Source: Aculops lycopersici (taxonomy: Eukaryota; Arthropoda; Arachnida; Trombidiformes; Eriophyidae). Taken from it: 64,000 bases of DNA. Shown in pieces: positions 22,762-32,923 of this stretch. The position numbers and the translations under genes are program-made. The stretch lies in NCBI GenBank assembly GCA_015350385.1, contig WNKI01000001.1, positions 8,332,265 through 8,396,264 of the forward strand, written 5' to 3'. Position 1 is the stretch's first letter, and each line of letters begins with the position of its first letter. The notes under the pieces were generated by a model, which was given only the letters and a program-made list of their open reading frames with translations, was not told the DNA's origin and searched no databases.

Positions 22762-23744
22762 GTTGGCTATTTTTGGGTTAGGTAACTATCTTGAGTTTTG
22801 TTCTCTTGATATCATGTGACTTGCTGCTGCTGCTGCTGCTTTTGCTGCATGTGGAGTTTTGTTGTGTTTGCTCTGCTTCTTCTTCCACAAGTTGGACTCG
22901 CGGCTTTGCTCGCGACCTGGCTCGGACTGCGATCGGGTTCGGACTGCGGTCTGGCTCGAACTGCGATCAGACTCGGACTGCGGCCGTCGCAGTTCGGTCG
23001 GCGCGCGCACGACCGCGCGGCCCGCGGTCAGGGGCAGCGAATATTCAAGTCCAGTTTTCGTTCACTGCGCGTGCGCCTGCGTATTCCTCTGTCAACTCGG
23101 TGCATTCGGTGGGTTCGCTAGGCGCGCCTGGCGCCGCCAAGCGGCTGGTGCGAGAGTTACAAAAGTTCGCTAGATACCAGCGAATGTCTGATTTTATTCC
23201 CACAATAAGTGGCGACACATGGTGGCAACGGATTAGTTAGTATAATTCACACTTTACTACCCTTTGACTTTTATCCCCTCATTTAGTAATTAGAATGATG
23301 GTTTGTTTTTGCCATTATAATAAGCAACTAGTCAATTCTTACAAAGACTAATCAAGTGTCTTCTTTGGGCTGGTGGTGTGAAAGAGATTAAAAAACTCTT
23401 TAGATTAAGCAGGCAAAATGCGCCGCGTGTCATTAGAATCGCTGTTGACAAAACTATCTCTAGCATCAAGTAACATCAGGTGTCACACTAAATGATTACG
23501 AAGACTGAAGAACAGATGTCAAATCTAAAACTGACTCGACTCTCGCCGGCAACAAGTCGTCAGTGTCATCTAGGCCGACGATCGCATAGGATACAATATT
23601 TCAAAGAATAACTAGATTCGGAATAGATAGAGTTTTTAGCATCAAGTTGTCTATCTATTTAGTTGATAATTGGTAAGATAAAAAGTGAAAGTTTGTCTAG
23701 GTTTAGGTCATAAGTTATATCGCAACGATAAGTATAGCAAGATC
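22762..23744. other. Intergenic; GC-rich CpG-dense segment between divergent genes
   Basis: 22900-23160 is GC- and CpG-rich with a 17-bp minisatellite; 23240-23700 is AT-richer. The setting, between a minus-strand ephrin-like exon and a plus-strand secreted-protein gene, suggests promoter DNA. The 149-codon plus-strand frame at 22791-23240 spans the minisatellite and has no recognisable domain. Confidence 0.55.
22913..22980. repeat. 17-bp minisatellite, four tandem copies
   Basis: Four exact-length 17-base units with variants of CGATCTGGCTCGGACTG run end to end. Because 17 is not a multiple of 3, every reading frame cycles through it, so the repeat is not selected as protein. Confidence 0.9.
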
Positions 23745-25235
23745 ATGATCAAGTTCACTCTGACGCTCAAGGCCTTGTTGGCCTGTTTGATTGTCGGCCA
23801 TCATCGGATCATGATTGGCGCAACTCAGTTCAGTATAGGTATCGAGCACGATATGTCCAAGCCAACATTTGGCCTCCAGGGTCCAACATCAAGCAAAATT
23901 CAGTACAATGATCGCGACGGCCTTGCGCTACGAGGTACAATTGGAGACATTCTAGGTCCACCCATCAAGATGGCCAACGGGTTTCACAATGTAGTGAGCG
24001 GAAGCAATATGGCCGGCCTAGGACAAAGTTTGAGGACTGATGGCGCAGTTTTGGGAGTGGACGCTAAGCTTTTGGAGGCGGCTGGTGGTGCAAAGTTACT
24101 CAAGGGTGGACTTTTACTAGGAGGAGTGGGGGCCAAGACTGCACTTGCCACCGCGAAAGCAGGGCCATTGGGCAAGAAGATCAGCAGTATTGTCGAGTTC
24201 CCAGTTAAAGTGGTGGCCGTGAAGGACATAGCGGCTGGCACCGCCCTCAAGGGACTTGGACAAAAGAAGATGGGCGAGGCAGAGCAATTTCGCGAGAAGG
24301 GTGCCAACATGATCCAGGAAGGTAATCAACTGAAGCAACAAGGATACAATCAGGTCATGCAAGGAGCCAGTGAGGGAATGCAAAACATTGGTAACATGTT
24401 CCAGCAAACTAGTCAGAATGCAGCCAGCGCCTTCAAGTTGCTACCCATCCTGTTAGATCTACCGATGGGCAATGAGCCTCAGCAAACGCAACAACAAATC
24501 GAGCAACATCCAACTGATTCCTCCAAGTCGCCAGTTCAACAAACATCATTCGGACATCGTCAAGGGCAACACGGTGGCGGTCTCTTTGGTGGTTCAGCAG
24601 CCGGTGCTATGACAGGTGGCTCGCTCTTTGGCGGTCTCGGCAGCCTGCTACCTGGAATGAGCGGCGGCGCCGATCCTCTAATGGGTGGCGGTGGACATAA
24701 TGGACCCCATAGGTCGCCAATTTTGGACTTGATCAGTGGTGTTGGTGGCTCTGGTTTTGGCGGTGGCAATCCCAACATTCTACCACCAAATGGATACGCT
24801 GCCATTTTGAACGCAACCAACCCGTTGACTAACCTGTTGATGGCACCAGGGATGAACCCGCTTCTAATGCCTTTGTCAGGTGGGATGAATGGAGGTCCAC
24901 TTGCCCAATCGGCTGCTATGAAGGGACCTCAGCAACAACATACTTTGTCGCCATTCGGTTTCAATTCAGGAGCCACAACATCCTCATTCAATTTGATTCC
25001 AGGCTTGAGGATAACCGAGAAGGTCTCGATGCATGGACCTCAGGATTCATCGGCCAGTCTCAAAGGCGGCCAACGTATTGAGCAGCAGCAGCAACAGCAG
25101 CAGGTGATTGAGCAGACACCGGCCAAGATGCCGCCGCAACAAGTGTCGCAAATGCAACAGCTAGAGCTGCCCGAAAAGGGTCTCAAAGCTCTCGATCAAC
25201 AACCGCAAGTGGCGGCCTCGCCAAAAGGAAACTAG
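23745..25235 (+). CDS. Secreted Gly/Gln-rich protein, unknown family
   Basis: The frame from the ATG at 23745 encodes 496 residues; the upstream extension of 20 codons has no ATG. Residues 1-28 (MIKFTLTLKALLACLIVGHH...) look like a signal peptide. Next come a hydrophobic Gly/Ala/Leu-rich segment (KLLKGGLLLGGVGAKTAL), a Lys/Gln amphipathic stretch (KKMGEAEQFREKGANM) and a long C-terminal half rich in Gly, Pro and Gln with GGSLFGGLGSLLPG-type repeats and a poly-Gln run near 25082-25101. There is one cysteine, within the signal peptide. I do not recognise the family; a matrix, cuticle or secretory-granule protein is plausible. There is no intron. Good AATAAA and ATTAAA signals lie about 80 bases after the stop. 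Confidence 0.8.
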   Translation: MIKFTLTLKALLACLIVGHHRIMIGATQFSIGIEHDMSKPTFGLQGPTSSKIQYNDRDGLALRGTIGDILGPPIKMANGFHNVVSGSNMAGLGQSLRTDGAVLGVDAKLLEAAGGAKLLKGGLLLGGVGAKTALATAKAGPLGKKISSIVEFPVKVVAVKDIAAGTALKGLGQKKMGEAEQFREKGANMIQEGNQLKQQGYNQVMQGASEGMQNIGNMFQQTSQNAASAFKLLPILLDLPMGNEPQQTQQQIEQHPTDSSKSPVQQTSFGHRQGQHGGGLFGGSAAGAMTGGSLFGGLGSLLPGMSGGADPLMGGGGHNGPHRSPILDLISGVGGSGFGGGNPNILPPNGYAAILNATNPLTNLLMAPGMNPLLMPLSGGMNGGPLAQSAAMKGPQQQHTLSPFGFNSGATTSSFNLIPGLRITEKVSMHGPQDSSASLKGGQRIEQQQQQQQVIEQTPAKMPPQQVSQMQQLELPEKGLKALDQQPQVAASPKGN

Positions 25236-25315
25236 AGGGTCAATTTGTTGTCCAGGTTGTTACATGTATCGCTCTCATGTTGATTAATTATAAGTGCAGA
25301 AGTAAATTGAATTAA

Positions 25316-25321
25316 AATAAA
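25316..25321 (+). terminator. Poly(A) signal AATAAA
   Basis: AATAAA with an adjoining ATTAAA (25311-25316) lies 81 bases after the stop codon of the Gly/Gln-rich secreted protein. 25322-25733 holds nothing I recognise. Confidence 0.6.
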
Positions 25322-25733
25322 AAGATAGATTAAGAAAGATGTATACTAAAGCTAGGTCGCCTGGTGTCTCGTCGCCGAACAATTTCCGGTTTAGCATTTG
25401 AAGTTACATTTTGTTTATGGAACATGAGTGTGAGAAAACGATTGTCTATTTGGTAGACTTCACATGTTACATTAGTCATGTTGATTTATCTGTAACAATT
25501 TTTTTGGATAGTTGAACACGAATTAGTCGTCTACTGACGTAACTGATGAGATTTTCAGTTGCCACCTGTTATCTTTGCCCTTTTCGACTTGCGTCTGCAA
25601 CTCCCAGATTTTTAGATAGAAAGTTCGTCAGTTGCTCATTTGAGTTTCAGTAGTCGGATTGTTTACGTACGTAAAGTTTAAGTATCAATTGAGAATAATA
25701 ATAATTATAATAATAGTTGGAAAATTTTCGGAC

Positions 25734-25742
25734 TATATAAAA
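25734..25742 (+). promoter_or_regulatory. TATA-like element very close to the Reelin-domain gene start
   Basis: TATATAAAA is a strong TATA match, but it ends only 8 bases before the ATG at 25751. At usual spacing transcription would start inside the signal-peptide codons, so it may be inactive or serve another start. Confidence 0.35.
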
Positions 25743-25750
25743 CTTGCAAC

Positions 25751-26479
25751 ATGTTTCTATTCGACAAGAAGCTAGCTAAAGGTGTGATTCTGGTCATCAC
25801 CCTAACTTATCTTAACATTCAGATGAGTCACGCGTTGAGTAGCGGTAGGTATCAGATAAAAAGTCAAGCGAGAAGCAATTGTTAAACTTGAGAGCATTTA
25901 AATAACAAGACAAAATTAACAGGTGCCCCCGGAGTGTCGTGCATCAACATGAGACCTGTACACGGATTTTCCCGCCCAAAGCCAGCCTCAGCCTCTCAAT
26001 TCTACGTCTCACAATCATCACTAGACTACACGTCCGACAAGCCAATCAATGTGACTATTGAAACTCAATCTGACGATCGCCGCTTCCGTGGATTCATGAT
26101 TCAAGCTTACGAGCCAGGTACTGGCAAACACATTGGCCACTTCCTGCCAACTTCCGATTCCAAACCAATGACTGGTTGCTCAGCGGCCACCCATGTGAAT
26201 AATCAGGACAAACAAAAGGTGGTGCTCACCTGGATTCCACCGGAAGATGGCAGCAAGGATCAGGGCGCTAAATCGCGCCAAGTTCGCTTCAAGGCCACCA
26301 TTGTGGTGACTCACAGTGAATTCTACACAGGATTCGAGTCCACCGAGAGGACTTTTGAGAAATTCGCCTCTCGTTCTCGCCGTGATGAAGTACAAATTCC
26401 CATAGAGCTTGGATCTGATGAGGACAAGCCAACTACCTCCAGCGACGGCAAGGAGGTGGTTGTCATTGAGACAAATTGA
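25751..26479 (+). CDS. Secreted Reelin-domain (putative defence) protein, two exons
   Basis: Exon 1 (25751-25844) encodes a signal peptide (core GVILVITLTYLNIQM, then SHALSS). The donor G|GTAGGT and acceptor AACAG|GT define a 78-base phase-1 intron, and exon 2 (25923-26479) completes 216 residues. The junction creates SSGAPGVSC, the usual opening of a Reeler domain, followed by CINMRPVHGF, a FRGFMIQAYEPG segment (compare F-x-G-F-hh-Q-A-R) and a GC...THVNNQDKQKVVLTWIPP segment, all standard family positions. Stand-alone secreted Reelin-domain proteins of insects and other arthropods are induced by bacterial challenge (Hdd11/DFP type). The roughly 35-residue C-terminal tail is acidic and has no GPI or TM signal. 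The identification is firm; the immune role is inferred from relatives. Confidence 0.88.
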
Positions 26480-26822
26480 AAATTTTTTATTCGAGTTTGA
26501 AATCTCGAAATAATGATCGATGGTCTAAATGTCAACTCTGAAAGATAAATACAAATCATATCAGTGCATTCTAATTCATTCAAATATTCTTCTCTTGTAG
26601 AGCAAATCGCATTGCATCATCTCGTAAAGATTGTGGCCAGTTTTGTGGACTCCTTTATTCCAATGTGTTGATTGTGGCCCGGCGCGCAGAAGTTCAATCA
26701 GGGAACCGACGCGAAGTTGCGCGCGAGTTTTCCATAGAGTCACATGGGTTTGTTTTTATTTATCCATGATCGAACGGAAAATGTTATTTTCTTGGCAAAT
26801 TTAGCTACCGACCAAACTAATC

Positions 26823-27581
26823 ATGATATTATCTCGAATTTTCCAAACTATTGGCCCCAAGAGCCTATGTGAGGCCACTTGCGGCCCTGTGGCAATATAT
26901 ATATCGAAACGAGGCCATAAGTTTTGGCCAGAATCGCAGCCCACAACTGACGTTTTCATGCCAAAAAATATCGAAGATCGAAAACTACCTCCAGTTCCAC
27001 ACATACCTCAAAGATTGCCCGAGGGTGTCGTCTTACCCTACAAGCATCCAAGAGCTTGTGATGATATGCGGGGACCTGAAAGGATACACAACCAGCTCAT
27101 ATATAAGCAATATGGATTGATCGCTCTTGGCGGTGGATCTCTTCTGGGTACACATTATGATATTATAAGGAAAGCAGTTGACAAATACATGGACACGGAA
27201 AGATTTTTTGCTGTTTGGCGAGTCGATCCCCCTTGGAAGCCAGTTAGTAAGAAGAGTTTGGGCAAGAGGCGTGGAGGTGGTAAGACAAAGGTGCATCATT
27301 ATGAGTATCCCATCAGAGCTGGTCGTATTATATTCGAAATTGCCGGTATGGGCCATTATGGAGAGATAGAAAAAATTCTTGTCAATCTTGCGTCGAAGAT
27401 GCCTTTTTATGCCATGCCTATCAGTCAGCAGATTATGGATGATCTCAAAAAGGAACAAGCCGAGATGCGAGCGAAGAACATGAACCCTTTTGAGTATAGA
27501 GATCTTGTCAGGAGGAATTTTGGTGGCATTCAGTCATGGGTGCCGCCAAAGGACGGAATTTGGGGTGGAACATACTACTAG
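26823..27581 (+). CDS. MRPL16: Mitochondrial large-subunit ribosomal protein uL16m (MRPL16)
   Basis: One intronless frame encodes 252 residues. The basic N-terminal part, with few acidic residues (MILSRIFQTIGPKS...), is a probable mitochondrial targeting sequence. The core carries uL16 hallmarks: WRVDPPWKPVSKKSLGKRRG, a GGGKTKVHHYEYPIRAG motif and GRIIFEIAGMGHY, near residues 135-185. uL16m sits near the peptidyl-transferase and tRNA-binding region of the mitoribosome large subunit. Its length matches animal MRPL16 (about 250). It begins 343 bases after the Reelin-domain gene and is convergent with the ZC3H14-like gene, with 264 bases between stops. A different gene family is very unlikely. 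Confidence 0.93.
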   Translation: MILSRIFQTIGPKSLCEATCGPVAIYISKRGHKFWPESQPTTDVFMPKNIEDRKLPPVPHIPQRLPEGVVLPYKHPRACDDMRGPERIHNQLIYKQYGLIALGGGSLLGTHYDIIRKAVDKYMDTERFFAVWRVDPPWKPVSKKSLGKRRGGGKTKVHHYEYPIRAGRIIFEIAGMGHYGEIEKILVNLASKMPFYAMPISQQIMDDLKKEQAEMRAKNMNPFEYRDLVRRNFGGIQSWVPPKDGIWGGTYY

Positions 27582-27604
27582 ACGCTGTAGAGGTAAATGA
27601 TATT

Positions 27605-27610
27605 AATAAA
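27605..27610 (+). terminator. Poly(A) signal of MRPL16
   Basis: AATAAA 24 bases after the MRPL16 stop codon, within the short convergent gap before the minus-strand zinc-finger gene. Confidence 0.6.
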
Positions 27611-27845
27611 TGTTCATTTTTGTATTTAAGATTGATAATCTGCTACATAGGTAGAAAGAGAAGTACATAATTTTCGATACTCTTCATTCTTCTGATTTAG
27701 TGGTTTTTTTCTTGATGTTTTGAGGCTTCTGTCGAAAGTAGTTCATTGGGTTGGTTCAGGATTATAACAGGGTTTCGATCTTCCCTGCTATTTCTATGTT
27801 CATCTTCTCATCTCATCAAAGAGATCATCATCGCAATCATGATCA

Positions 27846-28964
27846 TTAGGATTGAGCACACCATTTAAAAACACTAGTTGTCGGCCTTTGTTGTGCAACA
27901 CTAGACGGGTGGGTAAAGGGGCACGATTCTAACAAACAATTTGCTCCAAATCTACATGGCTCAGATCTGGTGTGCGTGAATTGGCAAGCTCTGTTGGTGC
28001 AATTTGAACCAAATCTGCACTTTGGCGCAACCACTTGCGGAAGAAAAGGCTTGTTGACGAAACTGGTTGGTCCTGGCCTTCGGATCGCACAACCACCACC
28101 ACCAGTTGCGACACCAGTTGTTGCTGGATGGGCAAAAGGGCAATGTGGCTTAGTGCAATGCAAACCAAACTTGCAAGTTGGATGAATGTAGAGACATTTG
28201 TTGCCAAATCTACAATTGGGAAAGGTTCTGCATGGTTTTGTTGGGTGATAATAGGAGCAATCGTCACCTGCGTTACATGCTGGCCAGTATTTGCACCTTT
28301 CAGTCTGTCCTTCCTTATTTTCGCTATTCAATCTATGGTCTTGATCGTCTATGTTGTCGCTATCTTGGCCGCCCTCATCGTCATTCTCCTCTTCCTCGGC
28401 ATCATTGTCAGCGTTATTATTACCCGTTCTGCGTCGATTCCCTTGCTGTTGCTGCTGTTGTTGTCTCCTATTTCTAATTCTATTACTAATATTCTCAACA
28501 ACATCCGCCGGATCTACAAATTCATCTCTTGAATGCCTCTGATTACCGCCTCGTTGCTCTTTGGATCCTGATTTATCATGACTAGCTAAACCTAAATCCG
28601 CTTCAATATCATCATCATCGTCATCGAGACCATTCAAATCGTCATCATCATCGTCGCCCCAATCTATCACTTCGCTATCGCTAATTGCGTCATCATCATT
28701 CTCAACTTGGCAATTCTTATACCAATCATCTTGGCTTGACATAGGGTCTCTAGTTTGTGGCTCATTGGAAAATTTCGTCTTCTTTCTATTTCTCTGATCT
28801 TGCTCTGCTTCTCCATCCTCGTCACCTGAACTGGCATTTGCATTGTATGCAGTCTTGAGAGATCCAGATTTTGCGGGTGGTTTATTAGAGTTGATGGAAG
28901 AATTTTGCTTCTCCATCGTGAGCGTTGTCTCGGGTTTTTGCTTTTGCTCTAGCCTCTCAGCCAT
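27846..28964 (-). CDS. ZC3H14: ZC3H14/Nab2-type CCCH zinc-finger poly(A)-binding protein
   Basis: The frame encodes 372 residues. Residues 1 to about 220 are low-complexity and charged, with Asp-rich runs and an RNRR basic cluster. The C-terminal part holds five tandem CCCH fingers of the Nab2 type, C-x5-C-x4/5-C-x3-H: starting CKYWPAC, CRTFPNC, CKFGLHC, CRFGSNC and CRFGANC. Such tandem fingers bind polyadenosine RNA and control poly(A) length and nuclear export. ZC3H14 and Nab2 normally start with a PWI-like helical domain; none is visible here and the start codon is preceded by ordinary non-coding sequence, so the gene looks shortened or its PWI exon is elsewhere. It is convergent with MRPL16 and divergent from eIF5. 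Confidence 0.85.
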   Translation of the reverse strand: MAERLEQKQKPETTLTMEKQNSSINSNKPPAKSGSLKTAYNANASSGDEDGEAEQDQRNRKKTKFSNEPQTRDPMSSQDDWYKNCQVENDDDAISDSEVIDWGDDDDDDLNGLDDDDDDIEADLGLASHDKSGSKEQRGGNQRHSRDEFVDPADVVENISNRIRNRRQQQQQQQGNRRRTGNNNADNDAEEEENDDEGGQDSDNIDDQDHRLNSENKEGQTERCKYWPACNAGDDCSYYHPTKPCRTFPNCRFGNKCLYIHPTCKFGLHCTKPHCPFAHPATTGVATGGGGCAIRRPGPTSFVNKPFLPQVVAPKCRFGSNCTNRACQFTHTRSEPCRFGANCLLESCPFTHPSSVAQQRPTTSVFKWCAQS

Positions 28965-30120
28965 TTCGCCGCTTCTTGCGAATGGTGATCTAATTAATAT
29001 CGCACCGCTACTTTAACTCTGTGACGTCTTTAGTTTGTCCCTTAATCTTAATAGATTCTTTTAAGATGGTGACGATAATATCGGATGAGATTATATTGAC
29101 AGGAGATAATCGAAAATTTTGACGTTAGATCGTTCTCCTCTGGGCCCCACTCGATTGATTGCCTAAATTGATCCACTAATGAAAGGTTCAATTATTGTCT
29201 ATATTCTGTCTAGGCAATAGTTTGGGGTTTAACTAACATATCAATATAATATGTGATATAAATACAAATATGAGTCAAAGAGATTGATTTAGAATACTAG
29301 ATTTTAGATGTTTACAGTATAACTGGAAGTGAAGATTGGTGTAGTATTAGAGAGAGAGAGAGAGTATGTGAGTGCAGTGTGGTGTGTGTGATAAATAACT
29401 GCGTGCAAACTTTTTCAGCCTTCCTATCCCCCCTTTCCCGTGCAAATCCAATGGGCAACTCGTGGGGGTGAGAGAGTGGGATCTCTTTGCACGCCTGCAA
29501 TACTGAAGGCGCATTGATATCCGAGGGGAAAGGCGGAGAGAAAAAGTTTGCACGCAGTTATTTATCATACACACACCAGAACCACACTGCACTTACTATA
29601 CTATTCTATACATACTTTACTGTACTGCGTGCTCTAGTTAGTAGCCTACTGTAAACAGTCACATAGACAAACAGTCGGACAGACGAAGAGAAAGAAGAAG
29701 AATAAGAAGTATAAGTCCAATATTGAAAATCAATATCTATCCTTCTCTTGTATTTGTATCAATTAAAACATATGCTAGCCGCTGAGCACTCTACCATCAA
29801 CCAAAGCCTAACCATCCAAAAATTATTGTCAGGCGAACGCAATAGAGACAAATATCAGAACAATTTAGATGCAAATTATAACAAGGTTTCTCCGGACTCG
29901 AAGGAATATTTTTCACCACATTCACAGACCAAACCAACATCATCGTTATAACCATATTTATATACACTAACATAAATATTATTAGCAACTATAGCACACC
30001 AAATCAAATAAAAACTATCAAAATTAGTGACCAAATTAAAACACCACCACCATCAAGATTAATATCAGAAACTATTGCCGCGAAAGCGAAACAAAAACAC
30101 AAACCAAGAAATAGAGCAAG
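28965..30120. other. Intergenic between divergent ZC3H14-like and eIF5 genes
   Basis: This 1.2-kb region carries both promoters. It contains the long imperfect inverted repeat at 29371-29593, a short GA run near 29350, and an A-rich leader-like stretch at 29985-30120 before the eIF5 ATG. A 67-codon frame at 29748-29951 shows no conserved features. Confidence 0.55.
29371..29593. repeat. Long inverted repeat, 46- and 54-base arms
   Basis: The left arm (29371-29416) matches the reverse complement of the right arm (29540-29593) along its full length, apart from insertions totalling 8 bases in the right arm. The spacer of 123 bases contains weaker outward continuation (CTTTCCC-type matches) and a GTGCAAA/TTTGCAC pair, so the fold may extend. 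No transposase or target duplication is evident. Confidence 0.9.
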
Positions 30121-31470
30121 ATGGCGAATGTTAATATTAATCGTAATTTAAGCGATCAATTCTATCGCTATAAAATGCCAAAGTTGATTGCCAAAGTTGA
30201 GGGCAAGGGTAATGGTATCAAAACCGTCATTGTAAATATGCCCGAGATTGCCAAATCGCTCAACCGGCCGCCAATGTATCCAACCAAATACTTTGGCTGT
30301 CTTCTGGGTGCTCAGGTTAATTTTGATAGCAAAAGTGAGCGTTATATTGTGAATGGCTCTCATGATCCAAACAAGTTGCAAGATTTATTAGATGGTTTTA
30401 TTCAAAAATACGTCCTCTGTCAATCGTGCGAGAATCCTGAGACTATATTGTCGGTTAATAAGAAGAAGGAAGTAATTGGTACCAATTGTATGGCTTGCGG
30501 TTATGCGGGAACCATTCCGGTTGCCACCGATCGCGTTGCAGCCTTTATCCTCAAGAATCCGCCACCAAAACCAGCCGCAGTTACAGCACCAACTGCCGCG
30601 GCGGCCGCAGCCGCCGCCGAGGGTGCCGCGGATGTTCATCTAAACTCGTCGGCAAACAATAACTCCGAGGAGGACGACGATTGGGGTGAGGATACCAATG
30701 AGGATGCTGTCAGGAAGCGAGCCGACCAATTGAGTGCTGCGGCCAAGAATTTAATGCTCAATGATGATTTAGACAAGAGCGTCAAGGAGAGATTGAAGAT
30801 ATTCTTGGATTTCTTTGAGCTAAAGGCAAAGTCTAGCGATCTAACGGTTGGCGAAAATCAGAAGGCCATCAAGGCCGAGGCTGATCGATTGGACATAAGT
30901 GATAAAGCAGTAATAGTCCTTTGTGAGGTATTATTCAAGGATGATCTCATAGAGAAGGTTAAAATTTATAAAAACTTGTTCCTCAGATTCACGCATGAAA
31001 ATCACAAAGCGCAAAGATACCTATTACGTGGCCTCGAGTTAACGATCAATGATAATCGAGAATTATTATTACCAAAAGTAACAAAGATATTTATGACCTT
31101 GTATGAGCTTGAAATTATTGTTGAGGATGTCTTCTTGGAATGGTACGAGAAGGGCAAGAAGAAGGGAGGAAAAACTGATCCAGATATTATAGAGAAGTCG
31201 ACGCCATTCATTAAATGGTTGAATGAAGCTTCGGAGGAATCAGACGAAGATGAGGACGAGGATGACAAGGTTGATATTGATTTTGATGATAGGATAGTTG
31301 GTGATGCAATTAAGGTTGGAAGCAGTGGCCAGACGAGTAGCAGCAGCATCAACACATCAAAAACAAGTGATGGAAACAAGACTTCTTCCTCAAACTCGGC
31401 TGAAAAGTCATCCAAACCAACGAAACCGGCTGCTCCGGCCGAAGATGACATCGACATCGATGCGATCTAG
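30121..31470 (+). CDS. EIF5: Eukaryotic translation initiation factor 5 (eIF5)
   Basis: This intronless frame encodes 449 residues. The N-terminal domain (about 1-150) has the eIF5 signature (NINRNLSDQFYRYKMPKL) with Arg15, the residue needed for GTPase activation of eIF2, and a four-cysteine zinc site (C100, C103, C123, C126). An Ala-rich linker (about 158-175) follows, then the C-terminal W2/HEAT domain (about 215-385) and acidic patches (EASEESDEDEDEDD) that bind eIF2-beta and eIF3c. A Ser/Thr-rich tail ends in DDIDIDAI. Size and order match animal eIF5 (about 430). The protein acts in the cytosolic 43S complex, promoting GTP hydrolysis on start-codon recognition. The A-rich leader directly before the ATG supports this start. 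Confidence 0.96.
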   Translation: MANVNINRNLSDQFYRYKMPKLIAKVEGKGNGIKTVIVNMPEIAKSLNRPPMYPTKYFGCLLGAQVNFDSKSERYIVNGSHDPNKLQDLLDGFIQKYVLCQSCENPETILSVNKKKEVIGTNCMACGYAGTIPVATDRVAAFILKNPPPKPAAVTAPTAAAAAAAAEGAADVHLNSSANNNSEEDDDWGEDTNEDAVRKRADQLSAAAKNLMLNDDLDKSVKERLKIFLDFFELKAKSSDLTVGENQKAIKAEADRLDISDKAVIVLCEVLFKDDLIEKVKIYKNLFLRFTHENHKAQRYLLRGLELTINDNRELLLPKVTKIFMTLYELEIIVEDVFLEWYEKGKKKGGKTDPDIIEKSTPFIKWLNEASEESDEDEDEDDKVDIDFDDRIVGDAIKVGSSGQTSSSSINTSKTSDGNKTSSSNSAEKSSKPTKPAAPAEDDIDIDAI

Positions 31471-32923
31471 ATGGCAAGACGACAATGGTGGCAACCACGG
31501 CGACGACAAAACGAACTTCTTCTTTGATTGCGATGATGGTCGTTGTCGCCTCCCCGTCGAAAATGGTGGCTTGGCAAGATGGTCCCAAATTGACAGAAGT
31601 GGCGGCAGTAGCAACAGCAGAAGCAGCAAGTATTTGTTTGTTGTTCGCGTGTCTTATCTGAAGCCTCGAGCTTATCGGCCGTTTGGCTGCCCAGTATCTC
31701 ATCGTCATGTTGGCGAGTTGAAGTAGCCAGCATGAACAAACGATGGCTAAGGCGATCGTAATTGCGATGGCGGCCGCTCTTCGACTTGGCCGCCGTCTTC
31801 GCTGTCTGACGTTGTCGCCGCCGTTTGCCTCTCAATGGAGATGAAATGGGCAAGTGTTGCTGGCAGATTGCGGAGGCGCAGCAGTGGTTCAACAGCGGTA
31901 GCAACAGCAGAGAGTGAGCGAGGAAGTAAAAATAAACATTCATGATGTCCATTTGTTTGCACCAACAATTTTCAGATGATCGATACGAACTAAAATATTC
32001 AAATCTCTTCGTCCTGATCTATTTAAGCTTAACTTTGCTTTGCATTCATCTCCAATCAATTTGTTGACTTTTATTTGCAAGTGCCACGAACTAAAAAACA
32101 ATGACATCAGTCTGATTGGGAGGATAACGGTGATGCATTGTCTAAAAACAACCATTGGCTTCGCATTAACTTAAAGTGTGCAACAACATTATTGATCACA
32201 ACAGCAATCATCCAAAGGCAATATTACTCTATGTTGACAGTGGCATAAGAAATAACGTTAACGTAGTAATAGTATCCGTATCATAACGTCGTCGGCGTGG
32301 TTGTTGTCGGTAACTGGATTTAAGAGTGCAGCATACGCAACGATCACATCGAAGTGGCATACTTTGTATATCAGAATGATAATAACTACCTAGGCAACGT
32401 GAGCCCTACAGTCTATGTCAAGTGCATGCCATCTATAGCATAGCTTACTGAAACTTACAACACCCATTTCTGTGAGTCTGATGTCTCCTAAAGAGGAGCA
32501 ACAACATTCTTATTATTACTATCATTATTATTTCCTTTACGCTACTATACTGAGTCAAATAACATTCCAAAAATTTTAAAGCTTTCCCTCCTGGAACAGT
32601 GAACAATTTTTAATGAGCTAGAAATTTTAACATACCTGTACCTGTAACAATATGCAATAACTAATCCATATCAAAGTAACCCGCAACTGAAGTCTTATAA
32701 GATAGCAGTCATCTCAAGACCGCTCCTATATGATCTGAATACTAGTTTTGGAAATTTTAATCATCATCACCATCATAGACTACTGTACCAATCATCACAA
32801 TATAATCAACTATTAGACACAACTTGACCTCGCAATCATAAATCTCACACAGAATCTACTTCACCACTAACAAGCAATAAAACCAGTGATTGAAGTCAAA
32901 TAAGAAACGAATCCGACCGTAAG
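31471..32923. other. eIF5 3' UTR and intergenic region
   Basis: No gene recognised. AATAAA at 31931-31936 is the best poly(A) signal for eIF5, implying a 3' UTR of about 480 bases. No FHA-like coding exon for the following CEP170-like gene could be seen here. Confidence 0.55.
31931..31936 (+). terminator. Candidate poly(A) signal of eIF5
   Basis: This is the first AATAAA I can see on the plus strand after the eIF5 stop, 461 bases downstream. Confidence 0.45.
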
